Shown here piece after piece: positions 34,036 to 42,964 of a stretch of 64,000 nucleotides of DNA. The stretch's first letter is position 1. Every line of letters starts with the position of its first letter. This DNA is from Natrinema marinum (lineage in GTDB: Archaea > Halobacteriota > Halobacteria > Halobacteriales > Natrialbaceae): positions 3,534,001 to 3,598,000 of the forward strand of contig NZ_CP100763.1 of the NCBI RefSeq assembly GCF_024296685.1, given 5' to 3'. Below the pieces are notes generated by a model. The model had not been told where the DNA came from and did no database searches. It worked only from the letters and a program-made list of their open reading frames with translations. The translations under genes and the position numbers were made by a program.

Positions 34036-34749
34036 ATGCGCGTGTTCCGCGGGCAGGCGGCGTCGATCGACGCCGATCGCGAGGCGAGCGAGCGGCTCCT
34101 TTCGGCGGCGGCAGACGGTGAGCCCGCCGTTCGCGTCTGGGCTCCGCACCGACAGGTCGCCTTCGGCCGCCGGGACGCCCGCCTCGAGGGGTACGACCGC
34201 GCCCGCGCGGTCGCCGACGAGCGCGGCTATCCGCCGATCGAACGCGACGTGGGCGGCCGCGCGGTGGCCTACGACGGCGAGACGACGCTGGCGTTCGCCC
34301 GCGCCGAGCCCATCGCGGACTTCCGGACCGGCACCGCCGAGCGCTACGAGCGTGCGACGGCCGACCTCGAGCGCGCGCTTCGGACGCTCGGACTCGAGCC
34401 GGTTCGCGGCGAGCCCGACGACTCGTTCTGTCCGGGGACGCACTCGCTGTCGGTAACGGACGCGGCCGACGCCGAGCGGCGGGACGGACGGCGACGGAAA
34501 CTCGTCGGCATCGCCCAGCGGGTTCGCCAGGACGCGGCGCTCGTCGCCGGTGTCGTTCTCGTCGCGAACCGCGACGCGCTCGCCGGCGTTCTCGAGCCGG
34601 TCTACGACGCGCTCGGCGTGCCGTTCGAGCCGCGAACGGTCGGCACCGTCGCGGACGCGGGCGGCCCAGCCGATCCGGACATCGTTCGGACGGCGCTCGA
34701 GGATACGCTGGTCGGCGACGCCCGGTCCTCGGTCACCGACGTGAGGTAA
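34036..34749 (+). CDS. Lipoate-protein-ligase A-like protein
   Basis: A 237-aa member of the biotin/lipoate protein ligase fold. Visible motifs are an N-terminal VRVWAPHRQVAFGRRDA (R-Q-x-x-FG), ERDVGGRAVAYDGETTLAFA (RR/GG-G-x-A-V-x-H-like loop) and KLVGIAQRVRQDAALVAGVVLV (the catalytic-lysine K-x-x-G-x-A-Q motif). It would attach lipoate or octanoate to E2 subunits. No lipoate-dependent complex is encoded nearby, so the substrate is inferred from the family. The start ATG is 58 bp from the divergent gene. Confidence 0.82.
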   Translation: MRVFRGQAASIDADREASERLLSAAADGEPAVRVWAPHRQVAFGRRDARLEGYDRARAVADERGYPPIERDVGGRAVAYDGETTLAFARAEPIADFRTGTAERYERATADLERALRTLGLEPVRGEPDDSFCPGTHSLSVTDAADAERRDGRRRKLVGIAQRVRQDAALVAGVVLVANRDALAGVLEPVYDALGVPFEPRTVGTVADAGGPADPDIVRTALEDTLVGDARSSVTDVR

Positions 34750-34814
34750 CGCTTTTTCGGCTCCGCGGTGTCCAAGTCGAATATGTTGTCGCGAACGAAC
34801 TCGGAGGCGAGTCG

Positions 34815-35333
34815 ATGACGACGGATCGATCCGAGGAGACGGACGAGTCGGCAGACTCGCTATGGGTCGATCTCCTCGAGGACGCGCGCGCCATCGCCGA
34901 GGAGTACCGCGAAGACGGCTGGGATGCCGTCGTCGTCGAGCCCGCGGCGGTCTCGCCGGTCGACTCCGACGATCGGTTCGGGCTCGACGTGTCGGTCTCC
35001 GCCCAGGAGTACGACGCCGTCGCGGGACTCATCGAGGAGGGAGCGGTCACGATCACCGCGGCCGACGTCTACTACCGCCCGCTGGCCGACGACGGGAGCG
35101 ACCGACGGGTCGCGCTCGCGGTCGAACGCGACGAGGACAGCGAGACGGCGATCTTCGTCCCGCTCTCCTACGACATCTCCGATGCGCGGTCCGTCTTCGA
35201 GACGGCGCTCGTCGAGGAAGAGTTGCTGATTCACGTGCTGGCCGATCCAGAGAGCGGCTGGGTCAGCTTCTCCCACGACGATCCGTCGCTCTTTCTCGAG
35301 GAGTCGGACGTCAGGGAGTGGAGCGCGGACTGA
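34815..35333 (+). CDS. Conserved haloarchaeal acidic protein
   Basis: A 172-aa very acidic protein. Regular alpha/beta segments (LLEDARAIAEEYREDGWDAV, YRPLADDGSDRRVALAVERD, IFVPLSYDISDARSVFETAL) suggest a compact cytosolic domain found widely in haloarchaea (recalled as DUF7529). Function is unknown. It starts 65 bp after the lipoate-ligase-like gene and may be co-transcribed with it. Confidence 0.7.
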   Translation: MTTDRSEETDESADSLWVDLLEDARAIAEEYREDGWDAVVVEPAAVSPVDSDDRFGLDVSVSAQEYDAVAGLIEEGAVTITAADVYYRPLADDGSDRRVALAVERDEDSETAIFVPLSYDISDARSVFETALVEEELLIHVLADPESGWVSFSHDDPSLFLEESDVREWSAD

Positions 35334-35341
35334 GAGGGGCG

Positions 35342-36157
35342 CTACTCGCCCGTTCGGAACGACAGGTCCAACGACGGCGCGGAGTGGGTTAGCGACCCCA
35401 TCGAGATCACGTCGACGCCCGTCGCGGCGTACGCCGGAACGTCCGCGAGCCCGATGCCACCGCTGGCCTCGGCCAGCACGCCCTCGTAGTCGGCGAGTTC
35501 GTCCACCGCCGCCCGCGTCTCCGCGGGCGTCATGTTGTCCAGCAGGACGATATCGGCCCCCGCCGCGGCGGCCCGCGGCGCGTCCGCGACCGACTCGACT
35601 TCCACATCGATCTTCGTCGCGAACGACGTTCGCTCTCGGAAGTGGGCGATCGCCTCCTCGAGCCCCAGTTCTTCGATGTGGTTGTCCTTCACCATCACCA
35701 TCTGTGAGAGGTCGAGCCGGTGGGTGTCGCCGCCGCCGGCGACGACGGCCCGTTTCTCGAGCCCGCGTAAACCGGGCGTCGTCTTCCTGGTCGCGGCGAT
35801 CGCGACGTCGTCGGACTCCGTCCGCGCTCGCTCGACCGCCTCGCCGGTCCGCGTCGCGATCCCCGAGGCGTGGCCCGCGAGGTTGACCGCGACGCGCTCG
35901 CCGCGCAACACCTCGCGGGCCGAGCCCGCGACCCGGAGCAGTTCGTCGCCCGACTCGAGTTCAGTCCCGTCCTCGAGCCGGTCGACCACGGACACGTCGA
36001 GGTAGTCGAAGACGGCCGCCGCAGCCTCGAGGCCGGCGGCGACGCCCGCTTCCTTGGCGACGAGTCGGCCGGTCGTCTCGCCGGGCACCTGATTGGTCAC
36101 GTCGTGGTGGCCGACGTCCTCGCGAAGCCAGCGCTCGATTTGTGCGTCGGTGATCAT
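35342..36157 (-). CDS. nadC: Nicotinate-nucleotide pyrophosphorylase (carboxylating)
   Basis: A 271-aa quinolinate phosphoribosyltransferase converting quinolinate and PRPP to nicotinate mononucleotide. Signature segments: ITDAQIERWLREDVGHHDVT, GERVAVNLAGHASGIATRT, ATRKTTPGLRGLEKRAVVAGGG (active-site R-K-T-x-P), HRLDLSQMVMVKDNHI and ADIVLLDNMTP. The start at 36157 (MITDAQ) is chosen over a longer, basic extension. nadB and nadA lie 1.4 kb away on the same strand, interrupted by the opposite-strand mscS gene, so nadC is probably transcribed separately. Confidence 0.95.
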   Translation of the reverse strand: MITDAQIERWLREDVGHHDVTNQVPGETTGRLVAKEAGVAAGLEAAAAVFDYLDVSVVDRLEDGTELESGDELLRVAGSAREVLRGERVAVNLAGHASGIATRTGEAVERARTESDDVAIAATRKTTPGLRGLEKRAVVAGGGDTHRLDLSQMVMVKDNHIEELGLEEAIAHFRERTSFATKIDVEVESVADAPRAAAAGADIVLLDNMTPAETRAAVDELADYEGVLAEASGGIGLADVPAYAATGVDVISMGSLTHSAPSLDLSFRTGE

Positions 36158-36351
36158 GCGGTCTTGGCCGCGGGTGCGGTCCCCGCGGAAATAAAGAATC
36201 CGTTTGAGCGGATCTCGACCGACTACTCGAGTGATCGACCGGTCGATCGCTCGCGCGAGCGATGGCTCCGACGACAGCACGGATGACGGTCGGGAAAAGT
36301 TGACAGTATCGTTTCAGAAACTGTTACCTTGCTGATCAGCCTGTCCCTCCT

Positions 36352-37494
36352 ATGAACGCGGCTCTCCTCGAGGTCCTTACGCGGCTGTTCGACGGCGTCC
36401 CCGGCTGGCAAGCGACCCTCCTGCTGGTCGGCCTCTCGCTCGGTATCGCGGTCGCGCTCGAGGTCGTCGTCCTCCGGACGTTGCTTCGATACACCAGTCG
36501 GACGAAGACGCAGTACGACTACATCCTCGTCGAGGAACTCCGGCTGCCGGTCGTCGTCATGGCCGCGCTGGCCGGTATCTATCTGCTCACGCAACTCCCC
36601 TCTGTCACCGAAACCGTCCTCGTGACGGCGGATCAGCTCGATACCTTCTTCGGCAAGCCCTCGCTGTCCGTCATCGTCGTCGCCTGGGCGTTCGCCTCGA
36701 ACCGGATCGTCAACCGGTTCGTCGAGGAGATGAACGACGAGGGCTCGCGCTTTGACTTCGCGCCCGTCTTCTCGAACGTCTGGACACTGATCGTCTTCGT
36801 CGGCACGATTGGAGTCCTGCTGACGCTGTGGGAGTACAGCATCTCGCCGCTGCTCGGAGCCGCCGGCGTCGCCGGTATCGCGGTCGGCTTCGCCGCTCGA
36901 GACACCGTCGCGAACTTCTTCGGCGGGATCGCGCTCTACTTCGACGACACTTACAAAATCGGCGACTACATCGAACTGGACTCCGGCGAGGCGGGTACCG
37001 TCGTCAAGGTTGGCATCCGATCGACGACGCTGATGATGCGTGACGAAGTCCTCATCACGGTGCCGAACGCGGCCCTGAACGCCGCGAAGGTGATCAACCA
37101 GTCGGCACCCCAACGTCGCAGGCGGCTCAAGGTCCCCATCGGCGTCGGCTACGGGACGGACATCGACGCCTTCGAGGAACTCGTCCTCGAGCTCGCCGAC
37201 GCGGAATCGCTCGTTCTCGACTCGCCGAAACCGCGGATGCGATTTCGTGCCTTCGGCGATTCGGCACTCGAGTACGAACTCCTCTGCTGGGTGGCCGCGC
37301 CGACTCGCGTCAACAGGGCCACGCACGAACTCAACCGGGCGATGTACAAGGCACTGACCGCAGCCGAGATCGACATTCCGTTTCCGCAGCGTGAGATCCA
37401 CGTCTCGAGGCCGGACGCGACCGACGGCGAGCCGGAGTCGTCCCTACAGATCCTCGGCGATGCGGACGACGCGTCAGCGGAACGGCGCGCGTAA
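36352..37494 (+). CDS. mscS: MscS-family mechanosensitive channel
   Basis: A 380-aa membrane protein. Helices lie near 20-40 (ATLLLVGLSLGIAVALEVVV), 62-82 (LPVVVMAALAGIYLL), 100-120 and 140-165, then a pore helix region LLGAAGVAGIAVGFAARDTVANFFGGIAL with the glycine/alanine pattern of MscS TM3. The beta domain (YKIGDYIELDSGEAGTVVKVGIRSTTL) and the alpha/beta vestibule (VPIGVGYGTDIDAFEELVLE) are cytosolic. It would open under membrane tension to release solutes during hypo-osmotic shock, an obvious risk for a halophile. It lies between nadC and nadB on the opposite strand. Confidence 0.94.
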   Translation: MNAALLEVLTRLFDGVPGWQATLLLVGLSLGIAVALEVVVLRTLLRYTSRTKTQYDYILVEELRLPVVVMAALAGIYLLTQLPSVTETVLVTADQLDTFFGKPSLSVIVVAWAFASNRIVNRFVEEMNDEGSRFDFAPVFSNVWTLIVFVGTIGVLLTLWEYSISPLLGAAGVAGIAVGFAARDTVANFFGGIALYFDDTYKIGDYIELDSGEAGTVVKVGIRSTTLMMRDEVLITVPNAALNAAKVINQSAPQRRRRLKVPIGVGYGTDIDAFEELVLELADAESLVLDSPKPRMRFRAFGDSALEYELLCWVAAPTRVNRATHELNRAMYKALTAAEIDIPFPQREIHVSRPDATDGEPESSLQILGDADDASAERRA

Positions 37495-37541
37495 GCGCCG
37501 TGAGTACGGGGTGGAAACTGAGAACGCACAGGCGACGACCG

Positions 37542-39056
37542 CTACGGGAGGGGTGCTTCGTCGACGACGTAGTGACAGCCCACCGATTCGGTGTTCTCGC
37601 CGGCGGCGCGGGCGATCAACAGCGCGGTGACGCTGGCGTTGCGCAGTTCGTAGAGCTCTCGGGCCGTCCGCGTGCGGATGTAGGCGTCGACCTCCCCTTT
37701 GAGCCGCCGGAGGACGGCGCTCGCGCGGGCGATCTCGTCGGGGTCGCGCTCGAGGCCCAGGTACTCGTCCATCGTCCGCTGGAGACGCGTGAACTTCTCG
37801 GCGGCGAAGCGCTCGGGCAGTGCGGGATCGCGGTTCAGCAGTTCGGGCGCTTCGACGACCTCGGGCTCGAACCCGGTGGCGTCCTCGCCTGCGCGCAGCC
37901 CCCAGACGAGCCCTTCGAGCAGGCTCGTGCTCGCCAGCCGGTTCGCGCCGTGGACGCCGGTCCGGGCGCACTCGCCGACGGCGTAGAGCCGGTCGAGCGA
38001 GGTCCGCCCGCGGTCGTCGACGTCGATCCCGCCACAGAGGAAGTGCTCGCAGGGCGCGACGGGAATCTCGTCGCCCTCGATCCCGCGGTCGCGGCACTTC
38101 TCGGCGATGCCCGGATACTCGGCCTCGAACTCGAGGGGGCTCACGTCCAGCACGACCTCGCCGGTCGCCTCGCGTTCCGTTTCGACCGCGCGGGCGACCA
38201 CGTCCCGCGGCGCTAGGTCGCCCTGCGGGTGGTAGTCGTCCATGAACCGCTCGCCGTCGCCGTTGCGGAGGACGGCCCCTTCGCCTCGAAGCGCCTCCGA
38301 GAGCAGGAACGGATCCTCACCTGCGTAGGCGGTCGGGTGAAACTGCACGAACTCGAGGTCGTTCACGTCGGCCCCCGCGAGCGCGGCCATGGCGATCCCG
38401 TCGCCGGTCGCGTCGTCGGGGTTGGTCGACCGACCGTAGAGCGCGCCGACGCCGCCGGTCGCCAGCACCGTCGCGCCGGCGTAGATCGGGTTGCCTTCGG
38501 GTTCTTCGTCACTCACGACGCCGTGAACGCGTCCCTCAGCGGTGATCAACTCGAGCGCTGCCGTGTCCTGTCGGACCGCGATCCGCTCGTGATCGTCGAT
38601 ATAGTTCAGGAACGGTCGGAGAATGTGCGTCCCCGTCGCGGCGTCGACGTGGAGGATGCGGTACTCGGAGTGGGCGGCCTCGCGCGTGTAATCGAGATCG
38701 CCGCCGTCGGTCTCGTCGAAGCCGACCTCGAGCGTGTCGATGAGCACGTCCTCGACGGCCTCGTCGGCGTGTTCGACGAGGGTGTCGACGGCGTCGAGAT
38801 CGGCGGTGCCGTCGCTGGCGTCGATGATGTCCTGCTTGAGCGAGGCGGGATTCCCGCGGGTCGTCGAGATGCCGCCCTGCGCCCAGTCGGTGCTGGCGTC
38901 GTCGGGTTTCGTCGCCTTCGTCAGGAGGACGACCTCCGCGCCCGCTCTGGCCGCGGCGAGCGCGGCCGCACAGCCCGCGATGCCGCTACCGACGACGAGC
39001 ACGTCGGTCGTCTCGCCCTCGGTCGTCGTCGCCGTGCCGGTGTCGGTTTCCGTCAT
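37542..39056 (-). CDS. nadB: L-aspartate oxidase
   Basis: A 504-aa flavoenzyme that oxidises L-aspartate to iminoaspartate, the first step of NAD synthesis. The FAD motif GSGIAGCAAALAAARAGAEV (about 22-41) is followed by STDWAQGGI, HILRPFLNYI, VLATGGVGALYG, FHPTAYAG, a SEALRGEGAVLRN active-site segment, and CGGIDVDDRGRTSLDRLYAVGECARTGVHGANRLASTSLLEGL in pieces. Its start lies 2 bp after the nadA stop (TAACCATG), so nadA-nadB form one operon with nadA first. The longer upstream frame is not used because it overlaps nadA. Confidence 0.96.
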   Translation of the reverse strand: MTETDTGTATTTEGETTDVLVVGSGIAGCAAALAAARAGAEVVLLTKATKPDDASTDWAQGGISTTRGNPASLKQDIIDASDGTADLDAVDTLVEHADEAVEDVLIDTLEVGFDETDGGDLDYTREAAHSEYRILHVDAATGTHILRPFLNYIDDHERIAVRQDTAALELITAEGRVHGVVSDEEPEGNPIYAGATVLATGGVGALYGRSTNPDDATGDGIAMAALAGADVNDLEFVQFHPTAYAGEDPFLLSEALRGEGAVLRNGDGERFMDDYHPQGDLAPRDVVARAVETEREATGEVVLDVSPLEFEAEYPGIAEKCRDRGIEGDEIPVAPCEHFLCGGIDVDDRGRTSLDRLYAVGECARTGVHGANRLASTSLLEGLVWGLRAGEDATGFEPEVVEAPELLNRDPALPERFAAEKFTRLQRTMDEYLGLERDPDEIARASAVLRRLKGEVDAYIRTRTARELYELRNASVTALLIARAAGENTESVGCHYVVDEAPLP

Positions 39057-39058
39057 GG

Positions 39059-40192
39059 TTAGATCTCGAGCATGCGATCGAGCGCGACGCCTGCGAGTTC
39101 CTTCTCCTCGGGCGCGACCTCGATCACGTTGTGTTCTCGGCCCTCGGCGAGTTCCTCTAACACCCAGGTGAGGTAGTTGGGGTCGATCTGGCGCATGGCG
39201 TTGCAGTCCATGCAGGCGTCGCCACAGAGGGGGACGACGTTCACCTCGGGGTGCCAGCGCTGGAGGTGGTTCGTGAGGTGGATCTCGGTGCCGATGGCCC
39301 ACGTCTCGCCGGGGTCGGCCTCGGCGACCGTCTGGCAAATGGTCGCCGTCGAGCCGGCCACGTCGGCCGCTTCGACGACCTCGCGTCGACACTCGGGGTG
39401 GACAATCACGTTCGCGTCGGGATTGTCCGCGCGGACCTGCTCGATGTGCTCCTCGCGGAAGCGCTCGTGGACCTGGCAGTAGCCGTCCCAGAGGATGATA
39501 TCTTTCTCCGCGACCTCCTCGGCGTCTTTGCCTTCGGGGTCCCAGGGGTCCCACTCGGCGATCTCGTCTTCCATGCCGAGCCGGTAGGCGGTGTTCTCCC
39601 CGAGGTGCTTATCAGGGAGGAACAACACCTTGTCACCCTTGTCGAATGCGTACTCGAAGGCCTTGTGTGCGTTCGAGGAGGTGCAGACGAGCCCACCCTG
39701 GCTCGCACAGAACGCCTTCAGATCCGCGTAGGAGTTCATGTAGGTGATCGGGATGATATCGGCGTCCGGCGCGGCCGCGGTGATCTCGGCCCACGCGCTG
39801 TCGACCTGCAAGGCCTCGGCCATCCCGGCCATCGGACACGAAGCCTCCATGCTCGGGAGGATCACGGACTGATCGTCGTCCGTGATGATGTCCGCGCTCT
39901 CGGCCATGAACGTCACGCCGCCGAAGATCACGTACTCGGCGTCCGCGTCGGCGGCCTCCTTCGAGAGCTGATAGGAGTCGCCGATGAAGTCTGCGTGCTC
40001 GACGATCTCGCGTCGCTGGTAGTTGTGTCCCAGGATGACGACATCGTCGCCGAGTTCCTCGAGCGCCGCCTCGATGCGTTCGGTCCGTTCGGCCTCCTCG
40101 AGGTCCCGATACCGGGGCGGCAGTTGCTCGAGGTTGTCGTATTTGAACAGACTCAGGTCGGTCTCCAGCTCCGCCGTTTCCATTTTGACCAT
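39059..40192 (-). CDS. nadA: Quinolinate synthase
   Basis: A 377-aa [4Fe-4S] enzyme condensing iminoaspartate with dihydroxyacetone phosphate into quinolinate. Visible: VVILGHNYQRREIVEHADFIGDS in pieces (substrate His), FGGVTFMAESADII, the cluster cysteines in ASCPMA, GGLVCTSSNA and CGDACMDCN, the VHPECRREVVEAAD motif and GSTATIC. It is the first gene of the nadAB pair. MVKMETAEL or METAEL (40183) could be the start. A palindrome lies 37 bp upstream. Confidence 0.96.
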   Translation of the reverse strand: MVKMETAELETDLSLFKYDNLEQLPPRYRDLEEAERTERIEAALEELGDDVVILGHNYQRREIVEHADFIGDSYQLSKEAADADAEYVIFGGVTFMAESADIITDDDQSVILPSMEASCPMAGMAEALQVDSAWAEITAAAPDADIIPITYMNSYADLKAFCASQGGLVCTSSNAHKAFEYAFDKGDKVLFLPDKHLGENTAYRLGMEDEIAEWDPWDPEGKDAEEVAEKDIILWDGYCQVHERFREEHIEQVRADNPDANVIVHPECRREVVEAADVAGSTATICQTVAEADPGETWAIGTEIHLTNHLQRWHPEVNVVPLCGDACMDCNAMRQIDPNYLTWVLEELAEGREHNVIEVAPEEKELAGVALDRMLEI

Positions 40193-40228
40193 CTCACGTC
40201 ACCTGTGGTTGATCACATATCGGTGCTG

Positions 40229-40241
40229 GTTATTGAATAAC
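40229..40241 (-). promoter_or_regulatory. Perfect palindrome upstream of nadA
   Basis: GTTATTGAATAAC is a perfect 13-bp palindrome (centre 40235), 37-49 bp ahead of the nadA start. Its AT-rich half also resembles a haloarchaeal TATA element on the minus strand, so a bound regulator could block TBP. The divergent sugar-dehydrogenase gene starts 157 bp away. Confidence 0.45.
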
Positions 40242-40397
40242 TTTTTCCTTCGATACCTACTTCTGGGGGAATACCATCGACTGGTTGAACGATCGAAAAC
40301 GGATCGGTCGTTTGTCACTGGTGCTAACTGGTTTCGATCGACGAACGTCCCGATGTCGGGCAATAGAGTCCTTTTCGCCGCAGGACCTACCGTGGCT

Positions 40398-41468
40398 ATG
40401 GCACTCGAAGACGCCTTCTCACACTTCACGCGGCGCGACTGGGAACGCGAATCGGTCGAGGGAACCGTTCGAATCGCCGTCGTCGGCGTCGGCGGCTTCG
40501 CCCGCCAGCGCGCGCTGCCCGCTATCGCGGACGGCGACTACTGCGAGACGACGATGCTGGTCACGAGTTCGCCCGACGGCGTGGCCGACATCGCCGAGGA
40601 GCACAGCGTCGAAACCGTCGTCGGCTACGACGCCTTCCTCGCGGGCGACTCCCGCGGCGCCTACGACGCGGTGTATATCGCGACGCCGAACGCCTTCCAC
40701 GGCCGGTACGCGACGGCGGCGGCCGAGTTCGGGAAACACGTCGTCTGCGAGAAACCGCTCGAGACCACCGTCGAGCGCGCCCGCGCGGTCGTCGACGCCT
40801 GCGCCGACGCCGGCGTGACGCTGATGACGGCCTACCGGCTCCAGACGGAGCCGACGGTTCGCCGCACGCGGGAACTCGTCCGCGACGGCGTCATCGGCGA
40901 CGTCGTCCAGATCCACGGCGGCTTCTCGCACCCGCTGCTCGCACACGCCGACCCCGACACGTGGCGGCTCGACCCCGACCTCGCCGGCGGCGGCGCGCTG
41001 GTCGACCTCGGCGTCTACCCGCTCAACACGATCCGTTTTATCCTCGAGTGCGAGCCGACGGACGTCTACGCGACGACCCACTCGAGCGGCGGCCCCTTCG
41101 CGAACGTCGACGAACACGTCGCATTCCAACTCGAGTACGAGACCGACGCGACGGCCTCGTGTACGGCCAGTTTCGACGCCCACTCCCGCAGCATCCTCGA
41201 ACTGGTCGGCACCGAGGGGATGATCGACATCGAATCGCCGTTCGGCGGCGTCGTCCCACAGGAGATCACGGTCGAGAGCGGCGACATGCGCATGGAGTAC
41301 ACCGGTCCGCGGATCGACGAGGTCTGCGAGGAGTTCGACTACTTCGGCTACTGCGTGCTGACCGGGACCGATCCCGAACCGGACGGCGAAGACGGGCTGG
41401 CCGATCTGCGCGCGATCGAGGCCGCCTACGAGTCGGCCGAGACGGGTCGGCGGGTCGACCTCGAGTGA
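40398..41468 (+). CDS. Gfo/Idh/MocA oxidoreductase, D-xylose dehydrogenase-like
   Basis: A 356-aa NAD(P)-dependent sugar dehydrogenase. The Rossmann start is VRIAVVGVGGFARQRALPAI (about 24-43), followed by the family motif HVVCEKPLETT (EKP at about 120) and the substrate-side GGALVDLGVYPLNTIRFIL (conserved D-x-G-x-x). Closest by recall are haloarchaeal D-xylose 1-dehydrogenases (Gfo6/XacA), which start oxidative pentose breakdown. No other pentose genes are nearby, so the sugar is uncertain. The ATG at 40398 is preferred because the upstream frame is non-conserved. Confidence 0.85.
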   Translation: MALEDAFSHFTRRDWERESVEGTVRIAVVGVGGFARQRALPAIADGDYCETTMLVTSSPDGVADIAEEHSVETVVGYDAFLAGDSRGAYDAVYIATPNAFHGRYATAAAEFGKHVVCEKPLETTVERARAVVDACADAGVTLMTAYRLQTEPTVRRTRELVRDGVIGDVVQIHGGFSHPLLAHADPDTWRLDPDLAGGGALVDLGVYPLNTIRFILECEPTDVYATTHSSGGPFANVDEHVAFQLEYETDATASCTASFDAHSRSILELVGTEGMIDIESPFGGVVPQEITVESGDMRMEYTGPRIDEVCEEFDYFGYCVLTGTDPEPDGEDGLADLRAIEAAYESAETGRRVDLE

Positions 41469-41494
41469 GAACCGGCCCAACGCGTCCCTACCCG

Positions 41495-42478
41495 CTACAG
41501 GGCCTCGGGCGCGAGCGCCTCGATCGTCGTCTCGGCCATCTCGCTCGAGGCCGGTTCCGGGATGACGACGATCGGGTGGTCGATCCCCGTCTCGGCGACG
41601 AGCGTCCGAAGCTGCTCGCGGGCCTCGTCGGGCGTTCCCGCCACCCCGAGGTCGGCGAGCATCTCGTCGGTCACCGCGTTCGCCGCCGCCCGTTTCTCGC
41701 CGTCGCGCCACGCCTCGGCGACCTCGTCCGCCGCATCCGGGAACGCCGTCGCGACCGCCCGGCGGTAGCCCTCGCCGCTGCCGACGTAGTAGGCGACGTG
41801 CCGACGGAGCGTGTCGCGCGCCTCGTCGCGGTCGTCGCTGACCGCCGACGGGACGTACGGCGCGATCTCGATCGCTCCGGGATCGCGGTTGCGTTCCCGT
41901 GCGGCCGCCGCGACCTCCTCGAACGCCTCGTCGAGCCGCGAGAACGGGATGTTGTGCGGGATCCAGCCGTCGGCGAGCCGGCCGACGACGCGACGGTTGG
42001 CCGGCCCGAGCCCGGCGTGGTAGATCGGCACCGACACCTCGAGCGAGGGGAACGACGACGCCTCGAGTAACTCGCCCTCGTAGTCGACGGGCTCGCCGTC
42101 GCCGGCGGTAAACGCGCGGATCAGCTCGATCGTCTCGTGTGCCCGGCGCACCGGCCGGTCGAACGACGCGCCGTGGAGGCCTTCGATCGCCGTCGCCGTG
42201 CTCGTCCCGAGACCGAGCGTGAACCGGCCGTCAGAGACGTTCTCGAGCGAGGCCGCCGTCATCGCGAGGACGGCCGGCGAGCGCGAGTAGACGTTCAGGA
42301 TCGCGGTACCGATGTCGATCTCCTCGGTGCGACAGGCCACCTCGGTCGCCTGGACGACGCCGCTGGCTCCCCAGAGCTCCCCGATCCAGACGGCGTCGTA
42401 TCCTCGATCTTCCGCGCGGACGGCCGTCTCCGCGAGGTCTCCGTTACCGAAGCCCGCTACCATGAGTCCAACGTCCAT
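41495..42478 (-). CDS. LLM-class (F420-dependent) oxidoreductase
   Basis: A 327-aa TIM-barrel luciferase-like enzyme. Features: MDVGLMVAGFGNGDLAETAV start, GYDAVWIGELWG, IDIGTAILNVYSRSPAVLAM, SDGRFTLGLGTSTATAIEGLHG and VPIYHAGLGPANRRVVGRLADGW in pieces. The non-prolyl cis-peptide segment and the G-L-G-T-S motif indicate F420 or FMN binding, and F420 is usual in haloarchaea. The substrate is unknown. Its stop lies 26 bp from the convergent sugar-dehydrogenase stop. Confidence 0.88.
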   Translation of the reverse strand: MDVGLMVAGFGNGDLAETAVRAEDRGYDAVWIGELWGASGVVQATEVACRTEEIDIGTAILNVYSRSPAVLAMTAASLENVSDGRFTLGLGTSTATAIEGLHGASFDRPVRRAHETIELIRAFTAGDGEPVDYEGELLEASSFPSLEVSVPIYHAGLGPANRRVVGRLADGWIPHNIPFSRLDEAFEEVAAAARERNRDPGAIEIAPYVPSAVSDDRDEARDTLRRHVAYYVGSGEGYRRAVATAFPDAADEVAEAWRDGEKRAAANAVTDEMLADLGVAGTPDEAREQLRTLVAETGIDHPIVVIPEPASSEMAETTIEALAPEAL

Positions 42479-42556
42479 GCCCACGCAGTATCCGCCCAGC
42501 GGCAAAAATCGCTCTCCTCGTCCCATCGCGTTCGGTCCCGCTGCGCCCGGCGGGGA

Positions 42557-42874
42557 CTACGCGAGCTCGAGGTCGAAATCGTCGTCGTCCTCGGAATCGA
42601 AGACGATGACGCGTCCGTCGCCGGTGACGATCAGATCCCACTCGTCGACGCGGAACTCGAGAGCGATCCCGGCGCCCGCGGTTCCGGCGTGACCGATGAG
42701 TCGGTCGAGCGCCTCGAGTTCGATCGTCTCGCACAGCGGTTCCATCTCAAGGGGCGACGTGTCCGCGACGGCGGCGAGCGCGTCGATGACGGCGCTCGAG
42801 GCTCGCTGCGTACCGCTCTGATCGAACTGCGTTTGACAGACGGGTGATCCGTGGCGCGCGATGAGGTTACTCAT
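42557..42874 (-). CDS. HalOD1 output-domain protein
   Basis: A 105-aa protein whose core (VIDALAAVADTSPLEMEPL, ELEALDRLIG..., ALEFRVDEWDLIVTGDGRVIV) matches the HalOD1 domain. HalOD1 is a haloarchaeal module found alone or fused to receiver domains, and thought to be a signalling output. It is a stand-alone copy here. Separated by about 80 bp from the LLM oxidoreductase start. Confidence 0.82.
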   Translation of the reverse strand: MSNLIARHGSPVCQTQFDQSGTQRASSAVIDALAAVADTSPLEMEPLCETIELEALDRLIGHAGTAGAGIALEFRVDEWDLIVTGDGRVIVFDSEDDDDFDLELA

Positions 42875-42964
42875 TGTACTCCGTACGGGGTTCGTCCGAT
42901 TGAATGCGGAGACGGCATATTCCCGGTTTTATGTACCCGCAACCGCCTCTCACGGCCGCGCCGA

